Below, one piece after another: positions 24,139 through 32,681 of a DNA stretch of 35,854 nt. The stretch's first letter is position 1. The number at the start of each line of letters is the position of its first letter. The stretch comes from Thermoplasmatota archaeon (GTDB lineage: Archaea > Thermoplasmatota > E2 > DHVEG-1): assembly GCA_030612095.1 (NCBI GenBank), contig JAUWOO010000003.1, positions 1-35,854 on the forward strand. The letters run 5' to 3'. The translations under genes and the position numbers were made by a program. A model generated the notes under the pieces. The model made no database searches. It was not told the origin of the DNA and saw nothing but the letters and a program-made list of their open reading frames with translations.

Positions 24139-26103
24139 TTACTGTCTGTTATCCACAAGACTGTCGACAATGGATGGGTCAGATAGAGTACTGATATCAC
24201 CAAGCTTATCGACCTCGCCTTCTGCAATTTTACGCAAGATACGGCGCATGATTTTTCCAGACCGGGTTTTTGGCAAACCTTCAGCATACTGGATTTTGTC
24301 AGGAGAAGCATGAGGGCCTATCTCTGATCTGACCAGTTTTACTAATTCCTTTGTAAGATTTTCATCGATACTCTCACCGGTATTTAAAGTCACATATGCA
24401 TATATTCCCTGACCCTTGATTTCGTGAGGATATCCAACAACTGCTGCCTCTGCAACCTTTGAATGTTTGCCAAGCGCACCTTCTACTTCAGCAGTGCCAA
24501 TTCTATGACCAGAGACGTTCATCACATCATCCACTCTACCAGTAATCCAGTAATAACCATCAGCATCTCTGAGACAACCATCGCCAGTGAAGAAATATCC
24601 AGGATACATGGTGAAATAAGTATCTTTGAACCTTTTGTGATCTCCATATACTGTTCTCATCATTCCTGGCCATGCCGTTTTGATTACAAGGTTACCTGAC
24701 ACATCATTGCCTTCCAGTTCTTTACCATTATCATCCAAAAGGATTGGTTCTATGCCGAAAAACGGAAGTGTTGCAGAACCCGGTTTGGTTGGTGTTGCAC
24801 CTGGAAGTGGCGTGATAAGAATTCCGCCTGTTTCAGTTTGCCACCAGGTATCTACAATAGGACAGCGTTCGCCACCTATAAGTTTGTAGTACCAGTTCCA
24901 TTCCCTAGATTTGATTGGTTCACCAACAGTACCAAGAATCTTAAGTGAGCTAAGGTCATATTTTGTAACCCAGTCATCACCCTCTTTCATGAGAGCTCTA
25001 AGTGCCGTAGGGGCAGTGTAAAAAGTGTTGACTTTGTGTTTTTCACAGATTGCCCAGAATCTACCCCAATCTGGATAGTTTGGAACACCTTCATACATCA
25101 TTGAAATAGCTTTGTTGTTTAGCGGACCATACACAATGTAAGAGTGGCCAGTAATCCACCCGATGTCAGCCGTACACCAATATATGTCTCCTTCGCGATA
25201 GTCAAAGATATACTTGTGAGTAACAGCAGCATATACTAGGTATCCGCCAGTTGTATGCAATACACCCTTTGGTTTTCCTGTCGAACCAGAAGTATAAAGA
25301 ATAAACAGTGGATCCTCGGCATCCATTTCCTCAGGCGGACATTTTGAATCAGCTTGTTCCATCTCTTCATGCCACCAATAGTCTTTGTCAGTCCAGTCGA
25401 CTTTTTCTCCGATGCGCTTTACAACTATTACAGATTCAATTGATGGGCATTCTTTTACTGATTTGTCAGCGGTGACTTTCATGTGAAGTGGCTTTGGTCC
25501 TCTTACTCCAGCATCTTGTGTGATAAGCATCTTACATTCAGAATCGTTAATCCTATCACGAAGCGAATCGGCAGAAAAACCACCAAAAACTATGGAGTGA
25601 ACGGCACCGATACGGGCACAAGCAAGCATAGATATGGCCAATTCAGGAACCATTTGCAAATAGATACAAACTCTATCACCTTTCTCAATGCCTTTTGATT
25701 TAAGGACATTAGCAAACTTCTCTACTTCAGTAAGAAGTTCTGTATATGTAAAGGTTTTTGATTGATCTGGTTCGTTTCCTTCCCATATAATTGCAATATC
25801 GTCTCCATGTCCGTTTTCAATATGTTTATCAAGGCAGTTGTAGGCTACGTTAAGTTTTGCCCCCTCAAACCACTTGATTTCCGCTTTTTTGAAATCATAT
25901 TTACAGACATTGCTCCATTTCTTATACCAACTTACATTCTCCTCAGCCATTTTTGCCCAGAACTCATCGGGATTTTCTATGGATTTTTTATACAGTTCGT
26001 TGTATTCATCCATGCTGCCGATGTAGGCCCTTGAGCTTATAGTCTTGTTAGGTTTAAAAACCTCAACTGTTTCTGTTTCTGCCATACTTTCCAAACTCTC
26101 CAT
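24139..26103 (-). CDS. acs: acetyl-CoA synthetase (AMP-forming)
   Basis: A 654-residue AMP-forming ligase of normal length, converting acetate, CoA and ATP to acetyl-CoA. The phosphate loop is TSGSTGKPKG (271-280), followed by WCTADIGWITGHSY and the acetate-pocket WWQTETGG. The hinge ITGRVDDVMNVSGHR and the catalytic lysine K617 (RSGKIMRR) are intact; this Lys is the site acetylated for control in other organisms. Two AATATAAAA boxes lie at 26117-26144. It is monocistronic, oriented away from the winged-helix regulator gene, and close to the citrate-cleavage operon, so acetyl-CoA supply may be co-controlled. Propionate specificity is not excluded. Confidence 0.97.
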   Translation of the reverse strand: MESLESMAETETVEVFKPNKTISSRAYIGSMDEYNELYKKSIENPDEFWAKMAEENVSWYKKWSNVCKYDFKKAEIKWFEGAKLNVAYNCLDKHIENGHGDDIAIIWEGNEPDQSKTFTYTELLTEVEKFANVLKSKGIEKGDRVCIYLQMVPELAISMLACARIGAVHSIVFGGFSADSLRDRINDSECKMLITQDAGVRGPKPLHMKVTADKSVKECPSIESVIVVKRIGEKVDWTDKDYWWHEEMEQADSKCPPEEMDAEDPLFILYTSGSTGKPKGVLHTTGGYLVYAAVTHKYIFDYREGDIYWCTADIGWITGHSYIVYGPLNNKAISMMYEGVPNYPDWGRFWAICEKHKVNTFYTAPTALRALMKEGDDWVTKYDLSSLKILGTVGEPIKSREWNWYYKLIGGERCPIVDTWWQTETGGILITPLPGATPTKPGSATLPFFGIEPILLDDNGKELEGNDVSGNLVIKTAWPGMMRTVYGDHKRFKDTYFTMYPGYFFTGDGCLRDADGYYWITGRVDDVMNVSGHRIGTAEVEGALGKHSKVAEAAVVGYPHEIKGQGIYAYVTLNTGESIDENLTKELVKLVRSEIGPHASPDKIQYAEGLPKTRSGKIMRRILRKIAEGEVDKLGDISTLSDPSIVDSLVDNRQ

Positions 26104-26116
26104 TCAGTTTAACTAC

Positions 26117-26144
26117 TTTTTATATTTCACATTTTATATTTTTT
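26117..26144 (-). promoter_or_regulatory. tandem TATA elements upstream of acs
   Basis: Two AATATAAAA-type boxes, about 14 bases apart, read towards acs. The upstream one, about 35 nt from ATG 26103, is better placed for an initiation just before the gene. The rest of the 26104-26313 gap holds a small AACCC/GGGTT hairpin (26184-26199) and GCTCGAATA at 26200-26208. Confidence 0.5.
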
Positions 26145-26313
26145 AAGAAGAACCTAATTTTGAAGGTCCCCCAAGGATATATTAACCCCTTAGCGGGTTG
26201 CTCGAATAGAGTTTTAGTATATAATATTTTTTGTACGCATTTCCCCGTGTTGAATCCGGAAATTATTCTTCACCAACTATGGTAAAAAAACAAATAGATG
26301 GCGTTCTTCACTT

Positions 26314-27366
26314 TTAAATTTTCAATATTTTTTTTGCTATTGGAGCGAAATCAAAATCCTTTATGATAACTATCCTTTCAAACATATATTTTCTAATAAG
26401 TGGGGTGTATGATATGAAATCATTCTCCTTAAGAAAACGAATCTTGCGCATTTTATCCTCCTTATAGTCCTGATAACCAGGATACGCAGATATCATTATA
26501 ATTTCAAATCCCCTAATGGCAAGAAAGATTGTAGAAGCAGTATCAAGATTACAGATATCCTCTTTGCTAGGTAGTTTACGAGGATTAAATTTGAGGTGAC
26601 AAAATGACAGTATTTCAAAACCTAGTTTATTTAGATTTGGAAGAGCAATATTTCTTAGTAAATTCTCTTCAAAAAAATGTTTTTTCATTCTTGATATAGT
26701 ATGGCGAGATAATCCAACCGTTTCCCCCAATTGTTGAGTAGTATCATTTGGATATTCAACGATTGCAGAATAGACCTTTTTTTCCTTATCAGTTAATTCT
26801 ATATAATCTAGATGATCAAACCAATTCGCATCAGGTTCTATGTTTTCGATGTGATCTAAAGAGAATACTTTTTTTAAAATACGGGAAAAGTCAAAAAACC
26901 TGTTAATGTGACTTGTCTCAAATGGAAATATTACTTCAGTAGGATACTCATTTTCTAAGAGACCGGCTTTACCAAAAGTTTCAGTTCTTATTTCATTTAT
27001 TTTTCCAATATTGGTATAGTTTTTTGATAGGCTGATTGAAAAACCTTTTTCTTGCTCTCCTGCTGAAAAAAAGATTTCTTCAAATACTTCAATTGTTTTT
27101 TTTGTTGTCTTAATTCGCTCTTCTAGTGGTATAACTGGGTTGAACTGAGTATATATCACTGCCAAAAGTTCACACCCCAAATAATTTAACATTGGAACCG
27201 CAAGTTTTCGAAAAAACCCCTGATCAAATAACCTTCGTTTTATAGATGTAAGTGTAGAAAGTTTTACACCCATAATTGATGATAATTCACTATCATTTAA
27301 TCCAGGATATTTAACAAGTCCATAGAGGACTTTTTCCTCGTTTTTTGTTAAAGGCGTTTGCTTCAC
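26314..27366 (-). CDS. regulator with two tandem winged-helix modules
   Basis: A 350-residue soluble protein made of two copies of one module. LTKNEEKVLYGLVKYP at residues 6-21 and LTDKEKKVYSAIVEYP at 191-206 each begin a winged-helix DNA-binding domain. Each copy then reads R-x-x-A-x-P-x-L-N-x-L-G-x-E-x-L and ends F-N-P (to about 77 and 262). The halves are offset by about 185 residues. A short alpha-beta region follows each, possibly a ligand-sensing domain. The start is GTG 27366 with a TATA box about 29 nt upstream, so a leaderless start is likely. It lies between acs and the aconitase/ACL operon and probably controls one or both. Named family not recognised. Confidence 0.85.
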   Translation of the reverse strand: MKQTPLTKNEEKVLYGLVKYPGLNDSELSSIMGVKLSTLTSIKRRLFDQGFFRKLAVPMLNYLGCELLAVIYTQFNPVIPLEERIKTTKKTIEVFEEIFFSAGEQEKGFSISLSKNYTNIGKINEIRTETFGKAGLLENEYPTEVIFPFETSHINRFFDFSRILKKVFSLDHIENIEPDANWFDHLDYIELTDKEKKVYSAIVEYPNDTTQQLGETVGLSRHTISRMKKHFFEENLLRNIALPNLNKLGFEILSFCHLKFNPRKLPSKEDICNLDTASTIFLAIRGFEIIMISAYPGYQDYKEDKMRKIRFLKENDFISYTPLIRKYMFERIVIIKDFDFAPIAKKILKI

Positions 27367-27390
27367 AATTTCTAAGAATGATATGAGTCA

Positions 27391-27398
27391 ATATATAA
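27391..27398 (-). promoter_or_regulatory. TATA box, regulator gene
   Basis: TTATATAT on the minus strand is about 29 nt before GTG 27366 and fits a near-leaderless transcript. Confidence 0.5.
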
Positions 27399-27476
27399 TT
27401 TTCCCATTTTTCCAAAATAAATCAAATATTTTGTTATAACGCTCGAAATATGACAAAAATTAATCAAAAAAACATT

Positions 27477-27489
27477 TTGATAATATCAA
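27477..27489. promoter_or_regulatory. possible operator palindrome
   Basis: TTGAT-AAT-ATCAA forms five-base arms with a three-base spacer in the divergent region, about 38 nt upstream of the aconitase TATA box. It is a candidate binding site for the adjacent regulator; short palindromes occur by chance in AT-rich DNA. Confidence 0.3.
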
Positions 27490-27520
27490 GATTATTTATT
27501 TGTTTAATTCCGTGCAAAAG

Positions 27521-27528
27521 TTTATTAA
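27521..27528 (+). promoter_or_regulatory. BRE/TATA promoter of the acn-aclBA-idh operon
   Basis: TTTATTAA is preceded by the purine-rich GCAAAAG, resembling a TFB recognition element. Initiation about 25 nt downstream leaves a leader of about 26 nt before ATG 27576, holding GAGATGA (27564-27570) as ribosome binding site. Confidence 0.6.
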
Positions 27529-27575
27529 ACGCTTCGAGATACTTCGCAATTATCACCTACAATGAGATGATAAAC

Positions 27576-29525
27576 ATGGGAATGGCAATAACGGAAAAAA
27601 TACTTTCTAAACATGTAACAGAAGGCAAGCCAAAAAAGGGAAGTGAGGTAGGAATAAAAATTGATCAGACCCTTACTCAAGACGCAACAGGTACTATGGC
27701 ATACCTACAATTTGAGGCAATGGGTATTTCTAAGGTCAAAACTGAACTCTCAGTAAGCTATGTTGATCACAACACAGTTCAGATTGGTTTTGAGAACGCT
27801 GATGATCATAAATACCTTCAATCTGTCGCTGAAAAATATGGAATCGTTTACTCAAGAGCAGGTAATGGAATTTGTCATCAAGTACATCTAGAAAGATTTG
27901 GCAAACCTGGAAAGACACTACTTGGGTCTGATTCCCATACACCAACCGGTGGTGGAATAGGGATGATTGCTATTGGCGCGGGCGGTCTTGATGTCGCTGT
28001 GGCAATGGCAGGAGGGGCTTTCTACCTAACATATCCTAAAGTTATAAAGATTAACCTTACAGGAAAACTCAGACCATGGGTAGCAGCAAAAGACATCATT
28101 CTCAAGATTTTAGATATATTTACAACAAAGGGAAACGTCGGTTGCGTTTTTGAATATGGTGGCGAAGGAGTGAAAACCCTCTCAGTTCCCGAAAGAGCAA
28201 CAATAACTAATATGGGAGCAGAATGTGGAGTAACCACATCTGTGTTTCCAAGTGATGAGATAACCAAAGAATTTCTAAAAGCACAAGGTAGAGAAAAGGA
28301 CTGGATTGAACTCAAAGCAGATGATGATGCAGAATATGATAAAGTAGTAGACATCAATCTAAGTGAACTAGAACCACTTGCAGCAACGCCCCATAGTCCA
28401 GGCAACATAAAAACAGTAAGAGAACTAGAAGGAATGGACGTCGATCAAGTCTGTCTCGGAAGTTGTACAAACTCATCATACAAAGATTTGATGACCGTTG
28501 CCCACATTCTAAAGGGCAAGAAAAACAATACAAACGTTAGCTTTGTTGTTGCACCAGGATCAAAACAAGTATTGGAGAATATAATTAAAGATGGGGGATT
28601 TACAGACATTGTTTCTTCAGGTGCAAGAATTGCAGAGTCGGCCTGTGGTTTCTGCATAGGAAACAGTCAATCACCAAAAACAGATGCAGTGTCACTTAGA
28701 ACAAGTAACAGAAATTTCTTAAGTCGCTCGGGAACAAAAAGCGCACAGATCTATCTTGTAAGTCCCGAAACTGCTGCCGCAGCAGTAATAACCGGTAAAT
28801 TTACTGATCCAAGAGATCTTGAAAAAATTGGCATAAAATATCCATCCATCGATATGCCCGCTCAGTTTTACTTAGATGACAGCATGTTCATTTTCCCAAA
28901 GGAAAATTCAGGTAAAGTCAAGATATACCGGGGACCAAACATCGGTGATCCACCAGCAAGTGATCCAATCCCAGATACAATAGCTGGAGAAGTAACAATC
29001 AAAGTAGAAGACAAGATCACCACAGACCACATTATTCCCGCTGGAAGTAAGATGAAGTATAGATCAAACGTTCCAAAATATTCAGAATTTTTATTTGAAG
29101 TTGTCGATCCAACGTTTCATGACCGTGCTGAAAAAATACGCGACAGTGGAAAACACAACATAATTGTTGCTGGACTAAGTTACGGCCAAGGTTCCTCAAG
29201 AGAACACGCAGCATTGTGTCCAATGTACATGGGAGTAAAAGCAGTAATTGCAAAATCTCTTGAGAGAATTCATAAAGCCAATCTCATAAATTTTGGTATA
29301 ATTCCACTAACATTCAAAAACGAAAAAGATTACGATAGTATTGATCAAGCAGATGAACTAGAAATAACAAATATAAAAGAGATTCTTGAAGCAGGAAAAA
29401 CAGTAGTTGTAAGGAATAAGACTAAAGGATTAGAATTCAAGGTTGATTATGACCTTTCCGACAGGCAAAAAATGATTTTGCTTGCGGGAGGGACACTTGC
29501 TTACATGAAAAAGCAGGCAAAATGA
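27576..29525 (+). CDS. acn: aconitate hydratase
   Basis: A 649-residue aconitase of the shorter mitochondrial-like type, interconverting citrate and isocitrate. Cluster-ligand cysteines are in GSCTNSSY and in the ACGFCIGN pair. Other signatures are LGSDSHTPTGGGIGM and, in the C-terminal swivel domain, GLSYGQGSSREHAA with the active-site Ser/Arg. The frame extends to 27450, but the added 42 residues are hydrophobic and unlike the family; GAGATGA before ATG 27576 and the MGMAITEKIL start match homologues. It is the first gene of the operon; aclB follows after 20 bases. The order aconitase-ACL-IDH mirrors the metabolic path between 2-oxoglutarate and citrate. Confidence 0.96.
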   Translation: MGMAITEKILSKHVTEGKPKKGSEVGIKIDQTLTQDATGTMAYLQFEAMGISKVKTELSVSYVDHNTVQIGFENADDHKYLQSVAEKYGIVYSRAGNGICHQVHLERFGKPGKTLLGSDSHTPTGGGIGMIAIGAGGLDVAVAMAGGAFYLTYPKVIKINLTGKLRPWVAAKDIILKILDIFTTKGNVGCVFEYGGEGVKTLSVPERATITNMGAECGVTTSVFPSDEITKEFLKAQGREKDWIELKADDDAEYDKVVDINLSELEPLAATPHSPGNIKTVRELEGMDVDQVCLGSCTNSSYKDLMTVAHILKGKKNNTNVSFVVAPGSKQVLENIIKDGGFTDIVSSGARIAESACGFCIGNSQSPKTDAVSLRTSNRNFLSRSGTKSAQIYLVSPETAAAAVITGKFTDPRDLEKIGIKYPSIDMPAQFYLDDSMFIFPKENSGKVKIYRGPNIGDPPASDPIPDTIAGEVTIKVEDKITTDHIIPAGSKMKYRSNVPKYSEFLFEVVDPTFHDRAEKIRDSGKHNIIVAGLSYGQGSSREHAALCPMYMGVKAVIAKSLERIHKANLINFGIIPLTFKNEKDYDSIDQADELEITNIKEILEAGKTVVVRNKTKGLEFKVDYDLSDRQKMILLAGGTLAYMKKQAK

Positions 29526-29545
29526 AAAATGGGAGAATGTAAAGT

Positions 29546-30823
29546 ATGGCACAAAGAGGAGTAAGAGAATTTGACGCTAAAAAAATGCTAGCCACCTACT
29601 GGTCAGAGTATGTGAGCAAAGAGTTCAGTTACCCTGGAAAAGTTGCTCTTGTTGGACCAGAAACTAATATGGATAAACTAGCAAAAGAGGAGCCCTGGCT
29701 AAAAAAGGAAAAACTCGTAATAAAGCCGGATCAACTATTTGGAAAAAGAGGGAAGCACGGCCTAATCAAACTCAATGCATCTTTTGATGAAGCGAAGAAA
29801 TGGATAAAAGAACGCATAAACAAAGACACAAAGGTTGGAAAGGTAACGGGAACGCTTACACATTTTATTATTGAACCATTCACACCCCATGAAGGAGAAT
29901 ATTACATAGCAATCAAAAGCAATCGGGCTGGTGACACCATCTATTTCTCAAATCACGGTGGAGTTGACATAGAGTCGGTCTGGGATACCGTAGCAGAAAT
30001 ACCTGTTGGAATCACTGACGATATTGACAAGATAGATATTGAATCAAAACTGCCAAAAGACACACCAAAAGAAAGTAAAAAAATCATTACAGATTTCATA
30101 CGTGGACTTTTTAGATTTTACGCAGATCTTGGCTATGCATACCTGGAAATTAACCCATTTGCAATAACAGACAACAAAATTGTTCCATTAGATCTTGTAG
30201 CAAGAATTGATGACACTGCGTACTTTGAATGTCAATCTAAATGGGGAGATCTTACGTTTCCAGCACCGTTTGGTAGAAAACTCTCCAAAGAGGAATACTA
30301 TATCAAAGAACTAGATGAAAAAACCGGTGCATCACTTAAGCTCACCCTCCTCAACCCAAAAGGCAATGTATGGACAATGGTTGCAGGCGGTGGTGCCAGC
30401 GTTATTTATGCTGACACAATTGTTGATTTAGGATACAAAGACGACCTTGCAAATTATGGAGAATACAGTGGGAATCCAAACAGAGATTCGACCTACGAAT
30501 ATGCTAAAACAGTCCTTGATCTTATGACAAGAGAAAAAGCTCCAAAGGGAAAACCTAAGTTCCTTATAATTGGAGGAGGAATTGCAAACTTCACAGATAT
30601 TGCAAAAACATTTGCAGGAATCACTATGGCACTCAAAGATTACAAGAAAAAACTTCAAGAAATCAACGTCAAGATATACGTTAGAAGAGGCGGACCAAAC
30701 TATCAAGAGGGATTAAAGATAATGAAAAAACTCGGTGAAGAACTTGGTGTTCCAATAGAAGTATATGGACCTGAAATGCACATGACAAGAATTGTCCCAA
30801 TGGCTCTAGATGGAGGTAATTAA
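29546..30823 (+). CDS. aclB: ATP-citrate lyase, ATP-grasp (small) subunit
   Basis: A 425-residue ATP-grasp subunit equivalent to the N-terminal part of human ACLY and to AclB of green sulfur bacteria. The nucleotide-binding region shows KPDQLFGKRGKHGL (60-73), the metal-binding Glu is in YLEINPF (199-205), and the CoA/citrate-side domain has VAGGGASVIYADTI (279-292), characteristic of citrate lyase rather than succinyl-CoA synthetase. With AclA it uses ATP and CoA to split citrate into acetyl-CoA and oxaloacetate. GGAGAATG precedes ATG 29546. Its stop is one base from the aclA start, which sits on GGAGGTAAT inside the 3' end of this gene, implying coupled translation. Confidence 0.94.
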   Translation: MAQRGVREFDAKKMLATYWSEYVSKEFSYPGKVALVGPETNMDKLAKEEPWLKKEKLVIKPDQLFGKRGKHGLIKLNASFDEAKKWIKERINKDTKVGKVTGTLTHFIIEPFTPHEGEYYIAIKSNRAGDTIYFSNHGGVDIESVWDTVAEIPVGITDDIDKIDIESKLPKDTPKESKKIITDFIRGLFRFYADLGYAYLEINPFAITDNKIVPLDLVARIDDTAYFECQSKWGDLTFPAPFGRKLSKEEYYIKELDEKTGASLKLTLLNPKGNVWTMVAGGGASVIYADTIVDLGYKDDLANYGEYSGNPNRDSTYEYAKTVLDLMTREKAPKGKPKFLIIGGGIANFTDIAKTFAGITMALKDYKKKLQEINVKIYVRRGGPNYQEGLKIMKKLGEELGVPIEVYGPEMHMTRIVPMALDGGN

Positions 30824-30824
30824 A

Positions 30825-32681
30825 ATGAAAGAAAGACCAGAATATGTATTATTCGATAAGGATACAAAGGCCATAGTATTTGGATATCAACAGAATGCAA
30901 TCCAACGTATGCTTGATTTTGATTACATATGCAGAAGAAAAGAGCCGTCTGTTACCTGTATTGTAAATCCCACTAGAGAAGGATATCATAAGTGCTTCTG
31001 GGGAACTAAAGATATAATGATCCCCATGTATAAAACAATTAAAGAGGCTGTAGAAAAACACCCAGATGCGGACGTCATGGTAAACTTTGCTTCCTTTAGA
31101 TCTGCATATCAAACGTCAAAAGAAGCTCTTGAAAGCAAAACTATACGAACAGTAGCAATTATTGCCGAAGGAGTTCCAGAAAGAAGATCAAGAGAATTAA
31201 TCAAGATCGCAAACGAAAAGAAAAAATGGATAATCGGCCCTGCGACAGTTGGAGGTATTGCTGGTGGTGGATTCAGAATAGGAAACACCGCAGGAATGCT
31301 TGACAACATTATTGCCTGTCGTCTTCACAGACCTGGCAGTGTTGCATATGTATCGAAATCAGGCGGCCTATCAAATGAGTTGAATAACATCATTGCTCGT
31401 AACACAGATGGTGTCCGTGAAGGGGTTGCAATTGGCGGTGACCGATATCCTGGATCGACATTCATTGAACATATTGAGAGGTACGAAAAAAATCCCGATA
31501 TCAAAATGATAGTACTATTGGGAGAGGTCGGCGGTGTTGATGAATATGTTGTTGTTGACGCATTAAAATCTGGAAAAATAAAGAAACCTCTCGTTGCATG
31601 GTGTATTGGAACATGTTCAAAGGTATTCCCTGCAGAAGTTCAATTTGGTCATGCAGGCGCAAGGGCTGGAGCTGAAAGAGAAACAGCAGATGTAAAAAAT
31701 AAAGCGCTAAAAGAGGCAGGAGCCGTCGTCCCAGACTCCTTTGAAGATTTTGACAAGAAAATCAAAGAAACTTTTGATAAAGAAGTAAAAGCGGGAAGAA
31801 TAAAACCAATGCCCGATATAGAACCTCCAAAGATACCCCTTGATTATAAGGTTGCTATTCGTGATGGTATTGTAAGAAGACCATCTGAATTCATAAGTAC
31901 AATTTCAGATGATCGCGGCGAAGAACTCATGTACTGTGGCGTTCCAATCAGCAAGATATTCGAGGATGATTATGGACTTGGTGGTGTACTTGGTCTACTT
32001 TGGTTCAAGAAGAAACTTCCGAAATGGAGTACTGATTTCCTTGAGATGGTTGTCCTTCTTACGGCAGATCATGGCCCAGCTGTATCTGGAGCACATAATG
32101 CAATTGTTACTGCAAGGGCAGGAAAAGACTTGATTTCATCACTTGTTAGTGGTCTTCTCACCATTGGACCAAGATTTGGAGGGGCAGTGAAAGGGGCCGC
32201 AGATCATTTCACTTCATATTGTGATGCAGGACATCCACCAGAATTCATGGTAAAGGATATGAAAATCAAAAACATCAACATCCAAGGTATCGGCCATAGA
32301 ATCAAATCGGTCACAAATCCAGACAAACGTGTGGAACTTCTGAAAGACTATGCAAAAAAGAATTTCCCGATGACGCCATATCTGGATTATGCTATTGAAG
32401 TGGAAAAAATAACTACTGCAAAGCGAGGTAATCTCATCCTCAATGTTGATGGGTGTATTGGTATCCTTTGTTGCGATATGTTTAGAAGTATAGGTTACAC
32501 AAAAGAAGAAGTAAAAGAATTTGTCTCACTTGGAACACTTAATGCCCTATTTGTCCTAGGGCGCAGTATTGGATTTATGGGGCATATAATGGATCAGAAG
32601 AGACTTAAAACAGGATTATACAGGCATCCGTGGGATGACATTGCGTATATGATGCCAGATAAACCTGAGAAGGTGAAGTAA
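30825..32681 (+). CDS. aclA: ATP-citrate lyase, large subunit (citryl-CoA synthetase/lyase domains)
   Basis: A 618-residue protein with a CoA-binding and ligase region (1-315) and a citrate-synthase-like lyase domain (about 340-610). The phosphohistidine is H276 in EVQFGHAGARAG. The lyase domain carries TADHGPAVSGAHN (H416) and GIGHRIKS (H491), plus LYRHPWDD near the end. These blocks are almost word for word those of animal ACLY. That fusion separates ACL from the two-enzyme citryl-CoA synthetase plus lyase system of Hydrogenobacter and from succinyl-CoA synthetase. The frame could open at 30810, but GGAGGTAAT points to ATG 30825. The stop abuts the idh start codon with no gap. This is the key enzyme of reductive TCA carbon fixation. 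Confidence 0.96.
   Translation: MKERPEYVLFDKDTKAIVFGYQQNAIQRMLDFDYICRRKEPSVTCIVNPTREGYHKCFWGTKDIMIPMYKTIKEAVEKHPDADVMVNFASFRSAYQTSKEALESKTIRTVAIIAEGVPERRSRELIKIANEKKKWIIGPATVGGIAGGGFRIGNTAGMLDNIIACRLHRPGSVAYVSKSGGLSNELNNIIARNTDGVREGVAIGGDRYPGSTFIEHIERYEKNPDIKMIVLLGEVGGVDEYVVVDALKSGKIKKPLVAWCIGTCSKVFPAEVQFGHAGARAGAERETADVKNKALKEAGAVVPDSFEDFDKKIKETFDKEVKAGRIKPMPDIEPPKIPLDYKVAIRDGIVRRPSEFISTISDDRGEELMYCGVPISKIFEDDYGLGGVLGLLWFKKKLPKWSTDFLEMVVLLTADHGPAVSGAHNAIVTARAGKDLISSLVSGLLTIGPRFGGAVKGAADHFTSYCDAGHPPEFMVKDMKIKNINIQGIGHRIKSVTNPDKRVELLKDYAKKNFPMTPYLDYAIEVEKITTAKRGNLILNVDGCIGILCCDMFRSIGYTKEEVKEFVSLGTLNALFVLGRSIGFMGHIMDQKRLKTGLYRHPWDDIAYMMPDKPEKVK

Noticed and set aside
27450..27575. N-terminal membrane anchor on aconitase
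   Set aside because: The extra residues precede the ribosome binding site and cover the TATA box, so they are upstream non-coding DNA read in frame.
29546..32681. Succinyl-CoA synthetase beta and alpha subunits
   Set aside because: AclA has a C-terminal citrate-synthase-like domain with ADHGPAVSGAHN and GIGHR motifs, and the total size and QFGHAG site fit ATP-citrate lyase.
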